A stretch of DNA of 64,000 bases from Sphingopyxis sp. CCNWLW2 (GCF_037095755.1 NZ_JBAWKJ010000001.1:2049001-2113000); one strand, 5' to 3'. Positions 53,478 through 62,946 are shown, counted from the first letter of the stretch. Notes: a model not told the origin generated them from the letters alone. Program-made: numbers and translations.

Positions 53478-53906
53478 TTGTCCGTGCCAAACCCCGGAAA
53501 GCCGCAGGAAAGCTCGCTCGTTGTCGTGGCGGCCGCGCTCGTCGACCGCGACGGAAGGCTACTTGTCCAGCAGCGCCCCGACGGTCTGTCGATGGCGGGA
53601 TTGTGGGAATTCCCCGGCGGCAAGCTGGAACCGGGCGAGACGCCCGAGCAGGCGTTGATCCGCGAACTGGGCGAGGAACTTGCGATCGATGTCGATCACG
53701 CCTGCCTCGCGCCCGCCTGTTTCGCGAGCGACATGCTCGGCGACCGGCATCTGCTGCTGTTACTGTTCGTCTGCCGCAAATGGCGCGGGGTGCCGGCGGC
53801 ACAGCACGCCAGCGCGCTGCGCTGGGTGCGCCCCGTCGAACTGCACGGCCTCGACATGCCGCCCGCCGACAAGCCGCTGATCGGCCTGCTGGAGGCGCTG
53901 ATCTAA
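53478..53906 (+). CDS. mutT: NUDIX hydrolase, MutT-like (8-oxo-dGTP diphosphatase)
   Basis: 142 aa, TTG 53478 with AGGAAGG eight bases upstream; GTG 53484 is an alternative. NUDIX box GGKLEPGETPEQALIRELGE then EL (about 48-69) is intact and the preceding QQRPDGLSMAGLWEFPGG resembles MutT. MutT removes 8-oxo-dGTP from the nucleotide pool. It ends tail to tail with the methyltransferase gene, overlapping by four bases. Assignment of MutT rather than another small NUDIX enzyme is moderately certain. Confidence 0.87.
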   Translation: MSVPNPGKPQESSLVVVAAALVDRDGRLLVQQRPDGLSMAGLWEFPGGKLEPGETPEQALIRELGEELAIDVDHACLAPACFASDMLGDRHLLLLLFVCRKWRGVPAAQHASALRWVRPVELHGLDMPPADKPLIGLLEALI

Positions 53907-54754
53907 TCTTTCGGTTTGAGCGCTTCGGCGAGCGAGGCGGTGCCGCTGCCGCGCCGCGCGGGTTGCGGCTGGTCGGGATGCGGCGCCCAGCCGCTGAAAT
54001 GGACGATGCGGAAGCTTTCGGCAATCCGGCCGTCGGGATCGGCCTGGCCTGCGAAAGCGGCGGCAATCCGGACCGTTTCCTCGCGCGTCAGCGGCGGCGG
54101 CGCGGGCGCGAGCCGGCTCGACAGGCCGGCGGCGCGCAGGTCGCGCACCAGCGCGAACCAGTCGCCATAACGCACCGTCAGCGCGTCGACGTCGACGACG
54201 GGCAGCGTGAAGCCGACGCGCTGGAGCAGATTGCCCATCGCGGCGAGGTCGATCTGCGGATGCAGCCGCGCGACCGAACGCACGCCATCGGTCATAACCG
54301 CGCGGCGCAGCCGGGGCAGGCTGCCGTCGCCGACGAAGGCGCCGAGCAGCAGGCCGTCGGGGGCGAGCAGCGCGCGGAGGCGGAGCAGCGCGCCGGGGAC
54401 GTCGTTGACGCTATCGAGCCCCCCGGGCCAGACGATGAGATCGAAACTGGCGAAGGGCAGGTCGATCGCGTCGGCCTCGACCGCGATGGCGCCGCTGCGG
54501 GCGGCAAGGCGCGACCCCGCCTCGGCGATGGTGAGGGTGGTGCCGGTCGCGCGCAGATGATCGGCGAGCGCGGTGTCGTGCGCGCCGATTAGCAATGTGC
54601 GGGAAAACTCGCGCGTCACCATCGCCAGCCGGTCGAGCAGGGTTTCGGCGATGAGCGGCGCGAGGAAATTGGCCGATGCGGGCAGGTGCGCCATGCGGTC
54701 GCGCTGGGCGCGGTGGCGGGCCGGAGAGAATAGCGGGCGGGGAGGCTGCGACAT
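53903..54754 (-). CDS. class I SAM-dependent methyltransferase (BioC/NDUFAF5-like)
   Basis: 283 aa from ATG 54754; later ATG codons are possible. RTLLIGAHDTALADHLRATG is the SAM-binding strand-loop region, followed by an acidic strand end (TIAEAGS) and a motif with LPFASFDLIVWPGGLDSVND. Its C-terminal helices (LTREETVRIAAAFAGQAD) fit NDUFAF5/BioC-like enzymes, which methylate malonyl-ACP or an Arg residue in complex I. Which of these applies is unknown. Adjacent to comF on the opposite strand. Confidence 0.8.
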   Translation of the reverse strand: MSQPPRPLFSPARHRAQRDRMAHLPASANFLAPLIAETLLDRLAMVTREFSRTLLIGAHDTALADHLRATGTTLTIAEAGSRLAARSGAIAVEADAIDLPFASFDLIVWPGGLDSVNDVPGALLRLRALLAPDGLLLGAFVGDGSLPRLRRAVMTDGVRSVARLHPQIDLAAMGNLLQRVGFTLPVVDVDALTVRYGDWFALVRDLRAAGLSSRLAPAPPPLTREETVRIAAAFAGQADPDGRIAESFRIVHFSGWAPHPDQPQPARRGSGTASLAEALKPKD

Positions 54755-54778
54755 GCGCCGCTTGTGCCGTCCCGGGCG

Positions 54779-55651
54779 ATGCTTCACAAGCCGGTGATGG
54801 CGACGACGACGGGGGATGTCGAAAAAGATGGCGCGCCGGCCGGGGCATGGCTGGGCGGATTGCGCGCCGCGGCGCGTGCGATCGTCGATTATGCGCTGCC
54901 GCCGCGCTGCCCCGGCTGCGGCGTCATCGTCGGCGAAGACCGCCAGTTCTGTCTGACCTGCTGGTCGTCGCTTCACTTTCTCGATGGACCGTCCTGTTCC
55001 CGCTGCTCGATTCCGTTGCCGACAGCCTTGCCCGGCGGGTCGAGCCTATGCGGCGCGTGCCTGGCGAACGCGCCGCCGTTCGAGGGCGCGCCCGCGGCGG
55101 TCGCCTATGGTCCTGTCGCGCGCACGGTGGCGCTGCGTCTCAAATATGGGCGGCGGGCCGGGCATGCCCGGTTGATGGCGCGGCTGATGGCACGGCAGCT
55201 CGCGATGCTGGGGGATATCGATGCGATGCTGCTGGTTCCGGTGCCGTTGCACCGCTGGCGGTTGTGGTCGCGCGGGTTCAATCAGGCGGCGTTGATCGTG
55301 GACGAACTGGCGCGGCTGACGGGCGCGCCGCGCGATCATCACCTGCTTTTGCGTACCAAGGCGACGGCATCGCTGCGCGGCAAGGGACGGCGCGAGCGCG
55401 ACCGGATCGTCGCCGGCGCCTTTGCGCTGGCGGGCGATGCCAAGGCGCGCGCGGCGGGGCGGCATCTGGTGCTGGTCGACGACGTCCACGCCAGCGGTGC
55501 GACGCTGCGCGCGGCGGCGCGGGTGCTCGGGCGCAGCGGCGCGGCGCGCGTCTCGGCGCTCACCTGGGCGCGCGTCATTCCCGATGCCCTGATGACAAGC
55601 AACATATTTGACTTTGCTTCGTTGGATTCCGATATGGCGAATGAAGGATGA
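54779..55651 (+). CDS. ComF family phosphoribosyltransferase-like protein
   Basis: 290 aa from ATG 54779; ATG 54797 would remove six residues. N-terminal zinc-binding cysteine clusters (CPGCGVIVGEDRQFCLTC, CSRC, CGAC) are followed by VPVPLHRWRLWSRGFNQAAL and the PRPP-site LVLVDDVHASGATLRAAARV. ComF proteins are needed for DNA uptake in naturally competent bacteria; GntX-like paralogues have other roles. The glutaredoxin gene starts 12 bases after its stop, so they may be one transcript. Confidence 0.88.
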   Translation: MLHKPVMATTTGDVEKDGAPAGAWLGGLRAAARAIVDYALPPRCPGCGVIVGEDRQFCLTCWSSLHFLDGPSCSRCSIPLPTALPGGSSLCGACLANAPPFEGAPAAVAYGPVARTVALRLKYGRRAGHARLMARLMARQLAMLGDIDAMLLVPVPLHRWRLWSRGFNQAALIVDELARLTGAPRDHHLLLRTKATASLRGKGRRERDRIVAGAFALAGDAKARAAGRHLVLVDDVHASGATLRAAARVLGRSGAARVSALTWARVIPDALMTSNIFDFASLDSDMANEG

Positions 55652-55663
55652 CAGGATAGCCGC

Positions 55664-55924
55664 ATGGCCAAGATCGAAGTGTTTACGAAGTTCTTCTGCC
55701 CCTATTGCTCGCGCGCCAAGGCGCTGCTCGAACGCAAGGGCGTCGAATATCAGGAAATCGACCTGACGATGGACCGTGCCGGGTTCGACGCGATGGTCGA
55801 GCGCGCGGGTGGCGCGCGCACCGTCCCGCAGATATTCATCGACGGCAAGCATATCGGCGGCAGCGACGATATGGCGGCGCTCGACGCGCGCGGCGGGCTC
55901 GATCCGTTGTTGGGACTGGGCTGA
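55664..55924 (+). CDS. grxC: glutaredoxin 3
   Basis: 86 aa, a compact monomeric glutaredoxin. The CPYC active site is in TKFFCPYCSRAKALL (about 12-15), with the cis-Pro motif in RTVPQIFIDG and GGSDDM for glutathione binding. It reduces disulfides using glutathione. The start lies 12 bases after comF; the DUF1178 gene starts two bases after its stop, giving comF-grxC-DUF1178 as an operon. Confidence 0.95.
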   Translation: MAKIEVFTKFFCPYCSRAKALLERKGVEYQEIDLTMDRAGFDAMVERAGGARTVPQIFIDGKHIGGSDDMAALDARGGLDPLLGLG

Positions 55925-55926
55925 CC

Positions 55927-56394
55927 TTGATCGTTTTCGACCTTTGCTGCGCCGCCGGTGATCACCGTTTCGAGGCCTGGTTCGCGAGCAGCGAGAGTTT
56001 CTCCGACCAGCAGGCGCGTGGGCTGATCAACTGCCCGGTGTGCGGCGATGACGATGTGAAAAAGGCGGTGATGGCGCCGCGGGTCGGTGCCAAGTCCAAC
56101 CGTCAGGGGGCGGTGCAGCCGCCCACCAAACCGGCGGATTCGCCCGAGCCATCGCCCGACCTGGTGCGCAAATTGTTCGCCGACATTGCCGCGAAGCAGG
56201 CCGAAATGCTGCCGCAGTCGCGCTGGGTCGGGCGCGATTTCGCCGATGCAGCGCGTGCGATGCACGAAGGTCGCGCGGCCGAAGACCTGATCCATGGCCA
56301 GGCCTCGCCCGAAGAGGCGCAATCGCTGCACGACGACGGGATCGCCGCGATGCCCCTGCTGGTGCCGATCGTCCCGCCCGAGGCGGCCAATTGA
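55927..56394 (+). CDS. DUF1178 family protein
   Basis: 155 aa from TTG 55927, two bases after the grxC stop. It starts IVFDLCCAAGDHRFEAWFAS and has CPVCGDDDVKKAVMAPRVG with a Cys-x2-Cys zinc-ribbon-like pair, then a Pro-rich linker and a helical C-terminus (AAEDLIHGQASPEEAQ). Members of this family occur throughout alphaproteobacteria; function unknown. Redox or zinc-linked role beside glutaredoxin is possible but unproved. Confidence 0.88.
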   Translation: MIVFDLCCAAGDHRFEAWFASSESFSDQQARGLINCPVCGDDDVKKAVMAPRVGAKSNRQGAVQPPTKPADSPEPSPDLVRKLFADIAAKQAEMLPQSRWVGRDFADAARAMHEGRAAEDLIHGQASPEEAQSLHDDGIAAMPLLVPIVPPEAAN

Positions 56395-56443
56395 TCCATC
56401 GCGATTGACGCTTTGCGCGCTGCACCGCTAAACGAGCGGCGGC

Positions 56444-56520
56444 GCACCCGTAGCTCAGCAGGATAGAGCATCAGATTCCTAATCTGGGGGCCACAGGTTC
56501 GAATCCTGTCGGGTGCACCA
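56444..56520 (+). tRNA. tRNA-Arg (anticodon CCT)
   Basis: 77 bases. Acceptor arms GCACCCG and CGGGTGC pair, and CCA is encoded. The TAGCTCAGC...GAGCA D-arm region, TTCGAAT T-loop and a 7-base anticodon loop TTCCTAA give anticodon CCT (positions 3-5 of the loop), reading AGG codons. A TTTTT run follows at 56521, probably part of its terminator. tRNA genes like this are common integration sites, but no integrase or repeated 3' end was seen downstream. Confidence 0.95.
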
Positions 56521-56614
56521 TTTTTCCGCCTGCCCGAATTCGATCGCCGTCGGCAGCGCTTCCGCCTCTTTCGTTCCGCCCGTCAGATAGGGGATGTTGG
56601 ATCGCAATGCGAAG

Positions 56615-56646
56615 GGGTGATCGATCTCGCGCGAGATCGATCACCC
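56615..56646 (-). terminator. perfect 32-bp palindrome after the TonB receptor gene
   Basis: GGGTGATCGATCTCGC is followed directly by its reverse complement, giving a perfect 32-base palindrome. It lies 15 bases beyond the TonB receptor stop (56662) on the minus strand and 94 bases after the tRNA. It lacks a T-run, so it may be a terminator stem or a protein-binding site. Confidence 0.5.
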
Positions 56647-56661
56647 TCCACGCCCGAATGC

Positions 56662-59532
56662 CTACATTTTGAAGCTGGCGCGGACGTAATAATAGCGTCC
56701 GGGCAAGTCATAGGCGGTGGGATCGAAATTGTTGATGTCGCAGCTGATGCACCCCGGCGCCTTGACGTTGAACAAATTGTTCACGCCAAGCGCGAAGCCG
56801 AAGGCCTCGGGATCCTCCGCCGGGAACCAGCGCAGCTGGAAATCGGTGTAGAAGCGCGCCTTCAACTTGTTGTCATTGGCCAGTGGTTCGCGGATCGCCG
56901 AAACATAACGGCCGGTCAGCGTTGCGCCGATCGATGTGCCGTCCCAGTCGAGGATCCCGACCGACTTCCATTTGGGGAAGGCCTGGCTGGGACTGCCCTG
57001 TTCGGTCCCTTCGCGGCTGACGACCAACGAGCCGTCGGCGGTCGGCACGATCACGTCATATTGGGTGAGGAAGGTGTTGTTCCAGGTGAAGCCGAACCGC
57101 CCGGCGGACGTTTTCTGTGTCCGGTAGGTCAGGTTGGCGTCGATCCCTTTGGTACGGATGCCCGCGATATTCTGGAGCAGGCCCTCGACGAAGGTCAGCT
57201 GGCCGCCCGCTGCGCGGGTGACGAGCGCGCAGGCGTCGGCATCATTCTGCCCGGCACATTGCGCCAGCGTGATCTCGGCATTCACCGCCTGGATCGCGCC
57301 CTTGATCTTGATGTCGTAATAATTGGCCTCGATCGACAGGCCGGGGATGAAGCCGGGACTGTAAACGCCGCCGAAAATCCAGCTCTTCGAACTTTCGGCT
57401 GCCAGATCCTGATTGCCGCCGACGAGCACCGAAATTTGCGGATTGGCCTGCGCATAGCCGGCGGCCGGAACCCCCTGCGCGATGCAATTGGTCCGAACGG
57501 TTGAGTTATTGTTCCAGTTCTGGCCTGTGGTCGTCGAGGTCGAGCAGGGATCGTTGATCTGCTGGTCGAAGCGCGACTGGGTGCCGAACAATTCGCCGAT
57601 CGACGGGGCGCGGAAGCCTTCAGCATAGGAGGCGCGGAGGCGCAGGTCCTGGATCGGTTTCCAGTTGACCCCACCCTTCAGCGTCGTCGTCGAGCCCGAA
57701 GTCGAATAGTCCGACCAGCGCACCGCGCCGGTGAATTCGAGCAGGTCGAAGAAGGGCGTGTCGGACAGCACCGGAGCGCTGAGTTCGGCATAGGCTTCCT
57801 TGACATTATAGCTGCCGCGCGTCGGCAGCGCCGGGATGTCCTAACTGAAGCCCGCGGCGACGATCGGGTCGGGATCGAAGCTGCCTTTCAGTTTGCGATA
57901 TTCGACCCCGACCGCGATGCCGAGCGGCCCGCCCGGCAGATCGAACAGGCTGCCGGTCAAATTGGCCGAGGCGCTGAAGGTCGACTGGCGGCTGCGGTCG
58001 CGCTGGGTGAACATGACATAGTCCATCATCGGCTGGGTGATCGAACCGACCCCGCCGAAGATGTTGAACGGCACGCATTCGCCGGTGCAGGCAGCGACCG
58101 GGCCGAGCGCGCGGCGCAGGCGATCCGAATTGATGTTGCCGAACATCGTCTGCTTGGCCTTGTTGCGGCCATAGGCGGCGTTGACGTCCCAATACCATTT
58201 GCGCCCGCCGCCGAACTCGAAGCTGCCGTCGAGCGTCGCGACGCCATAGAGGGTCGTCACGGTCTGGTTGAAGCGGCGCGGGCCGCCCTCGACGAAGCGG
58301 CGATAGACCAGATCGGTGTTGCTCGCGTCGAGCGTTACCCCGAACGGATTGAAGGGGTTGGTCGCATCGACGGTGATCGCGTCGAGTACCGGCGTCAGCC
58401 CCGCGGCGGGGCCGAAACCGAAGGGCAGCGGCGCGGCCTGGTTCTTCGATTTGCGCTGGTTCCAGATCCCGCGAACCGAGAAATTGATGCTGTCGGAGAT
58501 TTCCTGGCGGGCGTTGATAAAGGCGCCATAGCGCTCGACCGGAATCTGGAGATAGTTGAACGGGCCGAAATTGAAGCGGTCGGCGTTGCCAAAGGCCTTG
58601 AAATCGCTTGCCGGATCGGTTGGATTGCCCGCGTTATACATGGGGTTGCGGCCGATTACCGGGCCGCGCAGCGTCAAATCATTTCGGGCGCCAGGCGCCC
58701 CGAAGACGATAAAGCGTCCGAGCGGCACGAAGCCCGAACAGCCGCCATCGAGGCAGGTGTTCGAATAGGGCGCAGGGAAACGCGAAATCGCGCGGCTGCC
58801 CGCGAGGACGCCGTCCTGCTGGACATAGTTGGCGCCGACGACGATCTGCGTTGGGCCGCGGCCATTGCCCCAGCTAACCTGCGCGCTCTTGGTAAAGCCG
58901 TCGCCCTGGCCATAACCGCCGACCTGCGCGCTGGCGCGGAGCCCCTCCTGGCTTTTCTTGGTGATGATGTTGACGACGCCCGCGATCGCGTCGGACCCGT
59001 AGATCGCCGAGGCGCCGTCCTGCAGCACCTCGATGCGCTCGATCGCGCTTTCGGGGATCGAGTTGAGGTCGGTCGATCCGGGGACGCCGCTCGCCGAAGC
59101 GCCGTTCACATAGCGGATGCCGTCGACGAGCACGAGGACGCGGCGTGAGCCGAGGTAGCGCAGGTCGATTTCCGCCGCGCCCGCGCCGACGCCGCCGCCG
59201 TCGGGCGGATTGCCGAGGTTGCCGCTGTTGTTGAACTTGCTGTTGAGACCGCCGCCGGAACTGGGCAGCCGCTGGAGCACGTCGTTGACCGAATTGAGAC
59301 CGGTCTTCGCGATATCCTCCTGACCGATGAACGCGATCGGGGCTTCCTGATCCAGCGGGTCGCGGCGGATACGCGAACCGGTGACGACAATGGTTTCCCC
59401 CGATGTTTCGGCCGTGCTGTCCTGCGGAAGCGGTTCCGATTGCTGTGCGTTGCCGGGGGCGGCGCTTGCCAGAGCTGCCGCGACGGCGATGACGGCTGTT
59501 CCCGACCGAGCAAATTGCTGGAATTGGGTCAT
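56662..59532 (-). pseudogene. TonB-dependent receptor broken by one in-frame TAG
   Basis: About 957 codons from ATG 59532 (AGGAGGAGAGG just upstream). The N-terminus has a signal peptide and plug domain: EPLPQDSTAETSGETIVVTG, RVLVLVDGIRYVNGAS, IERIEVLQDGASAIYGSDAI, VNIITKKSQEG. The frame meets TAG at 57843-57841 (codon 564), then continues unbroken in the same frame through DIPALPTRGSYNVKEAYAEL to a C-terminal beta-barrel ending LPGRYYYVRASFKM. The two parts together have the normal receptor length, so a single nonsense change (or sequencing error) is likely. Without readthrough only plug and half the barrel would be made. Likely role: uptake of oligosaccharides released by the neighbouring GH43. 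Confidence 0.85.
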
Positions 59533-59855
59533 TATCCTCTCCTCCTGTTGTTTTCAGGCATATGTGTGCGGCCGCCGAAATCCGGCAGCCGCGTCAGCAA
59601 CGCTCGGGAAAAGGGTTAGGATGAACGCCAAGCTCCCGCCGCATACGAATCATGCGGCGCTGTGGCCCTAGGGCCACAGTCCGGATGGAGCGCGAAATCC
59701 TTACGTGATTGGCCGGCCGCGCTCACAATATCCGAGTGAAAGCTGACAGGCCGCTACCGGCCAGAACGCATCCACGCATACGCGCCCAAGTCGCCGGTTG
59801 CCAACTTGATCATACTTATATTATAAATAATGATCAGAACAATGAGGAGAGGCGC
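59533..59855. promoter_or_regulatory. divergent control region between the TonB receptor and GH43 genes
   Basis: This 323-base gap has no gene. It holds an inverted repeat CGCCGCAT...ATGCGGCG (59637-59659), a perfect 20-bp palindrome CTGTGGCCCTAGGGCCACAG (59660-59679), and near the GH43 side TGATCAT...ATGATCA (59807-59836) around an AT-rich core ATATTATAAATAA (59818-59830). The core resembles a stretch upstream of the 61974-62936 gene. These are operator-like and promoter-like signals for a sugar-responsive regulator that is not in the window; none is proved. Confidence 0.45.
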
Positions 59856-60923
59856 ATGCTTTTTTCGGGCTCGGCCAACCGTCTTGCGCGCCGTTTCGTC
59901 CGGCGGGTCGCGTGGGGTGTTGCTGTCGCGGCAATCGGCGGTCTGGCATCGCCTGCGGCGGCTGAGGAGGCGAGTGTCGCCACCTTCGTCAACCCGCTGC
60001 TTCCCTCGGGTCCCGATCCGTGGATCCTGCAGCACGGCGGATATTATTATTACACCCATACGCTCGGCGACCGGATCGCGCTGTGGCGGACCGACAATGT
60101 CGCGAGGCTGGGCGAGGTCGAGCCGGTGACCGTCTGGACGCCGCCGAAGGAGGGGGCGAACGCGCATTCGATATGGGCGCCCGAACTGCATCGCATCGAT
60201 GGGAAATGGTTCCTCTATTATTCCGCGACCGCCAGCGGTTTCACCGACGACGATCATCGCGCGGTCTTTGTCCTGGAAAACGCGGACACCGATCCGATGC
60301 GCGGCAAATGGATCGATCGCGGCCGCGTCAACACGGCGCACGCCGGGATCGACGGCACCGTCTTCGATCACGGCGGCAAACGCTATTTCGTCTATTCGCC
60401 CTATATCGGACCCGACAGCGCCATCGCGATCGCCGAGATGGCGAATCCCTGGACGCTAAAGGGACGCGAGGCGGTGATCGCGCGGCCCGATCACGCATGG
60501 GAACGGCAGGGCGGGCGGCAGATCGTCGAAGGTCCCGAATTCCTGGCGGGCCCGAAGGGCGACCTGTTCCTGACCTATTCGGCCAGCGCCTGTTGGTCGG
60601 ACGATTATTCGCTGGGGCTGCTCCGCGCGCCGCCGGGTGCCGATCCGCTCGACACCGCCGCGTGGAGCAAGTCGCCGCAGCCCGTCTTCAAAAGCGCCAA
60701 TGGCGTTTATGCGACCGGGCATAACGGCTTTTTCCGGTCGCCCGACGGCCGGGAGAACTGGATCATCTATCATGCCAATCCGGCCGCGGGCATGGGCTGC
60801 ACCGCAAAACGGGCCCCGCATATCCAGCGTTTCGGTTGGACTGACGCGGGCTGGCCCGAATTCGACAAGCCCGTCGCCATAGGAAAAAGGCTTCCGGTGC
60901 CGTCGGGTGGCCGCGAGCGCTAG
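59856..60923 (+). CDS. GH43 family glycosidase (arabinan/arabinoside hydrolase-like), secreted
   Basis: 355 aa from ATG 59856 (GAGGAGAGG upstream). Signal peptide region VRRVAWGVAVAAIGGLASPA, cleaved before AEEA. The five-bladed propeller fold shows in NPLLPSGPDPWILQHGGYYY (catalytic Asp), AHSIWAPELHRIDGKWFLYY, GIDGTVFDHGGKRYFVYSP (second Asp) and IVEGPEFLAGPKGDLFLTYS (catalytic Glu), ending with the conserved TGHNGFFRSPDGRENWIIYH. GH43 covers arabinofuranosidases, arabinanases and xylosidases; arabinan or arabinose side chains are a good guess. Next to a TonB receptor, it is probably periplasmic or surface-exposed. Confidence 0.88.
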   Translation: MLFSGSANRLARRFVRRVAWGVAVAAIGGLASPAAAEEASVATFVNPLLPSGPDPWILQHGGYYYYTHTLGDRIALWRTDNVARLGEVEPVTVWTPPKEGANAHSIWAPELHRIDGKWFLYYSATASGFTDDDHRAVFVLENADTDPMRGKWIDRGRVNTAHAGIDGTVFDHGGKRYFVYSPYIGPDSAIAIAEMANPWTLKGREAVIARPDHAWERQGGRQIVEGPEFLAGPKGDLFLTYSASACWSDDYSLGLLRAPPGADPLDTAAWSKSPQPVFKSANGVYATGHNGFFRSPDGRENWIIYHANPAAGMGCTAKRAPHIQRFGWTDAGWPEFDKPVAIGKRLPVPSGGRER

Positions 60924-60941
60924 GCGCGTCCGGCACCGGCA

Positions 60942-61952
60942 TCATCCCAGAAGCCCGTGGGCGGCGGCAAAGGCCAGAAGCAGGTCGGGCCAGCGTGACG
61001 CGGGACTCGCGGTGGGCAGGTTCGGACCGAAACCATGCCCGCCGGTTTCGAATAGGTGCATCGATACGCTGCGCCCTTGCGCGAGCATCGCCCGATAAGC
61101 GAGAATGCTGTTTTCGACCGGCACGATGTCGTCATCGCCTGCCGCGACGAGGAACATCGGTGGGGTATCGTCCGTAATGCGGCGGTCGACCGAATATCGA
61201 TCGACAAGCGACAAGGGCGCGGCCGCGCCGATCAGCGCCGCACGCGAACCGGAATGCGTGATGTCGGCCTGCATCGAGATGACGGGATAGAGCAACGCCG
61301 CCAGATCGGGCCGCGCCGATTGTCGGTCGGCGGCATCCACAGGGGAATAGACGTCTTCGCCGAAACGCGTTGCAAGCGATCCCGCGAGGTGGCCGCCCGC
61401 CGACGAGCCGAGGAGCATGATCCGGTCGGAAGCAACGCGATAATCGTCGGCGCGGGCGCGAATCAGCCGCAGCGCGCGCTGTGCATCCTGCAACGGCACA
61501 TCCGAATGCCGGACCCAGCCTTCGCCGGGCAGGCGATAGACGAGGATGAAGGCAGTAATGCCCCGGGCCGTCCAATAGTCGGCCTCGCGCAGGCCGTCGT
61601 TGTCGACATATTCGACCCCATAACCGCCGCCGGGCATCAGCAATATCGCCGTGCCATTCGGTCTGGCGGGACGGCAGACGAACATCGCGGGATCGGAAAT
61701 CCCGCTCACAACGCGGTTGAGGAAGGAGGGGGTGCCGCGGTCCTCGATCTTGAACGGCGGCAGGCGCGAAGGCGTGCCCGGCGCCGCGCCGGGCCAGAGC
61801 CGGACAAGTTCGCGGCCCGGCCAGATTTGCTCGACATCGGTTGGCGCGGGGTTTGCGGCAAGCGCGCGCGGCGCTCCCATCGCCAGCGCCGCCCCGCCGG
61901 CCAGTCTCAGGAGGGTTCGCCGATCGAGGGCTTCGCTATCGTTCGGGATCAC
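60942..61952 (-). CDS. Tat-exported alpha/beta hydrolase (acetyl esterase-like)
   Basis: 336 aa. A twin-arginine signal (DRRTLLRLAGGAALAMGAP, RR at about 11-12). The fold is the BD-FAE/esterase lipase type: PNGTAILLMPGGGYGVEYVD (oxyanion), nucleophile in IMLLGSSAGGHLAGSLATRF, acid in VAAGDDDIVPVENS and His in FETGGHGFGPN. Such enzymes often remove acetyl groups from xylan or pectin. It shares the strand with the dehydrogenase-like gene upstream (21-base gap). Substrate not determined. Confidence 0.87.
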   Translation of the reverse strand: MIPNDSEALDRRTLLRLAGGAALAMGAPRALAANPAPTDVEQIWPGRELVRLWPGAAPGTPSRLPPFKIEDRGTPSFLNRVVSGISDPAMFVCRPARPNGTAILLMPGGGYGVEYVDNDGLREADYWTARGITAFILVYRLPGEGWVRHSDVPLQDAQRALRLIRARADDYRVASDRIMLLGSSAGGHLAGSLATRFGEDVYSPVDAADRQSARPDLAALLYPVISMQADITHSGSRAALIGAAAPLSLVDRYSVDRRITDDTPPMFLVAAGDDDIVPVENSILAYRAMLAQGRSVSMHLFETGGHGFGPNLPTASPASRWPDLLLAFAAAHGLLG

Positions 61953-61973
61953 GAATCTCCTGCCGGTTTCCTC

Positions 61974-62936
61974 TCAAAATTCAAACGGCGGCGCACTGCG
62001 GCGCGTGCCGAGGTCATATGTTTGTTCGACGAGTTCGAGCGGCGCGGTGTCGGCATCGATTTCGCCGGCTTCGACCAGCGCGTGGAAACGGCTATAGAGG
62101 CGGGGATATTCGCGATTTTCGCCGCTATGCGGCGCGGCGCCGGGTAGCTCGACGGTGGCGCCGCCGTCGCGCAGGGTCAATTGCCCGGCATCGGTTGCAA
62201 TTTCGATGTCCCAGCGCGGCGCGCCGGTGAACAGGAAATCGAGATCGGCTTCGATCTTATAGCCTTCGGCGCTGCGCAGCGTGCAGGCGGCGGCGATCGC
62301 GGCCGACCGGTTGCCTGGAATGTCGAGGGCCGCGGTCTCGACCTCGAAGCGTGCCGGCAGGATGCGGGTCAGGATCGAGAGCGCGTTGATCGCGGGATCG
62401 AAGACGCCCATGCCCGCACGCTCGAGAATCCACTCCTGCCCAGGGTGCCACTGGCGAATGTCCTCCTTCCATATGATCCGCCCGCCGGTTACGGAGCGGC
62501 CCGACAGCCAGTCGCGCGCGGTGTCGACCGCGGCGGCTTCGCGCGAGTGCCAGGACGCGAACAGCGTGACGCCTTTTGCCGCCGCATGGCGCGCCAGCGC
62601 GTGCACTTCGTCGGCGGTGACGCCGGGCGGCTTTTCGAGCATCACGTGCAGGCCGGCATCGATCGCGCGGCGCGCGATATCGGCTCGTCCTTCGGGCGGG
62701 GTGCACAGCGACACGGCGTCGAGCTGGACACCGGCGGCGAGCAGTTCGTCGAGGTTGCGATAGCCGGGCACGCCATCGACCGAATCGTTGCGGCTCGCGG
62801 TCGCGACCAGCCGGTAGCGCGGATCGGCCGCGATCGCCGGCAGGTGCTGGTCGCGTGCGATCTTGCCGATACCGACCAGCGCGAGGCGGATTTCCGCGCC
62901 TTCGCGCGCCCTCGAAAAATCTTTCCTCTCGTCCAT
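61974..62936 (-). CDS. Gfo/Idh/MocA family oxidoreductase, sugar 1-dehydrogenase-like
   Basis: 320 aa from ATG 62936 (AGAGGA five bases upstream). NAD-binding LALVGIGKIARDQHLPAIAA (about 18-37), SLCTPPEGRADIARRAIDAG, and LEKPPGVTADEV with the catalytic Lys match the family. The overall form resembles D-galactose/L-arabinose 1-dehydrogenases (first step of the non-phosphorylative arabinose route). The esterase gene follows it. Arabinose oxidation fits a GH43 neighbour; the substrate is inferred. Confidence 0.85.
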   Translation of the reverse strand: MDERKDFSRAREGAEIRLALVGIGKIARDQHLPAIAADPRYRLVATASRNDSVDGVPGYRNLDELLAAGVQLDAVSLCTPPEGRADIARRAIDAGLHVMLEKPPGVTADEVHALARHAAAKGVTLFASWHSREAAAVDTARDWLSGRSVTGGRIIWKEDIRQWHPGQEWILERAGMGVFDPAINALSILTRILPARFEVETAALDIPGNRSAAIAAACTLRSAEGYKIEADLDFLFTGAPRWDIEIATDAGQLTLRDGGATVELPGAAPHSGENREYPRLYSRFHALVEAGEIDADTAPLELVEQTYDLGTRRSAPPFEF

Positions 62937-62946
62937 CGCGTCCTCT

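Noticed and set aside
62033..62046. GTTC-N5-GTTC near 62035 considered as a LexA box
   Set aside because: The spacing is 5, not 7, and it is inside a coding sequence.
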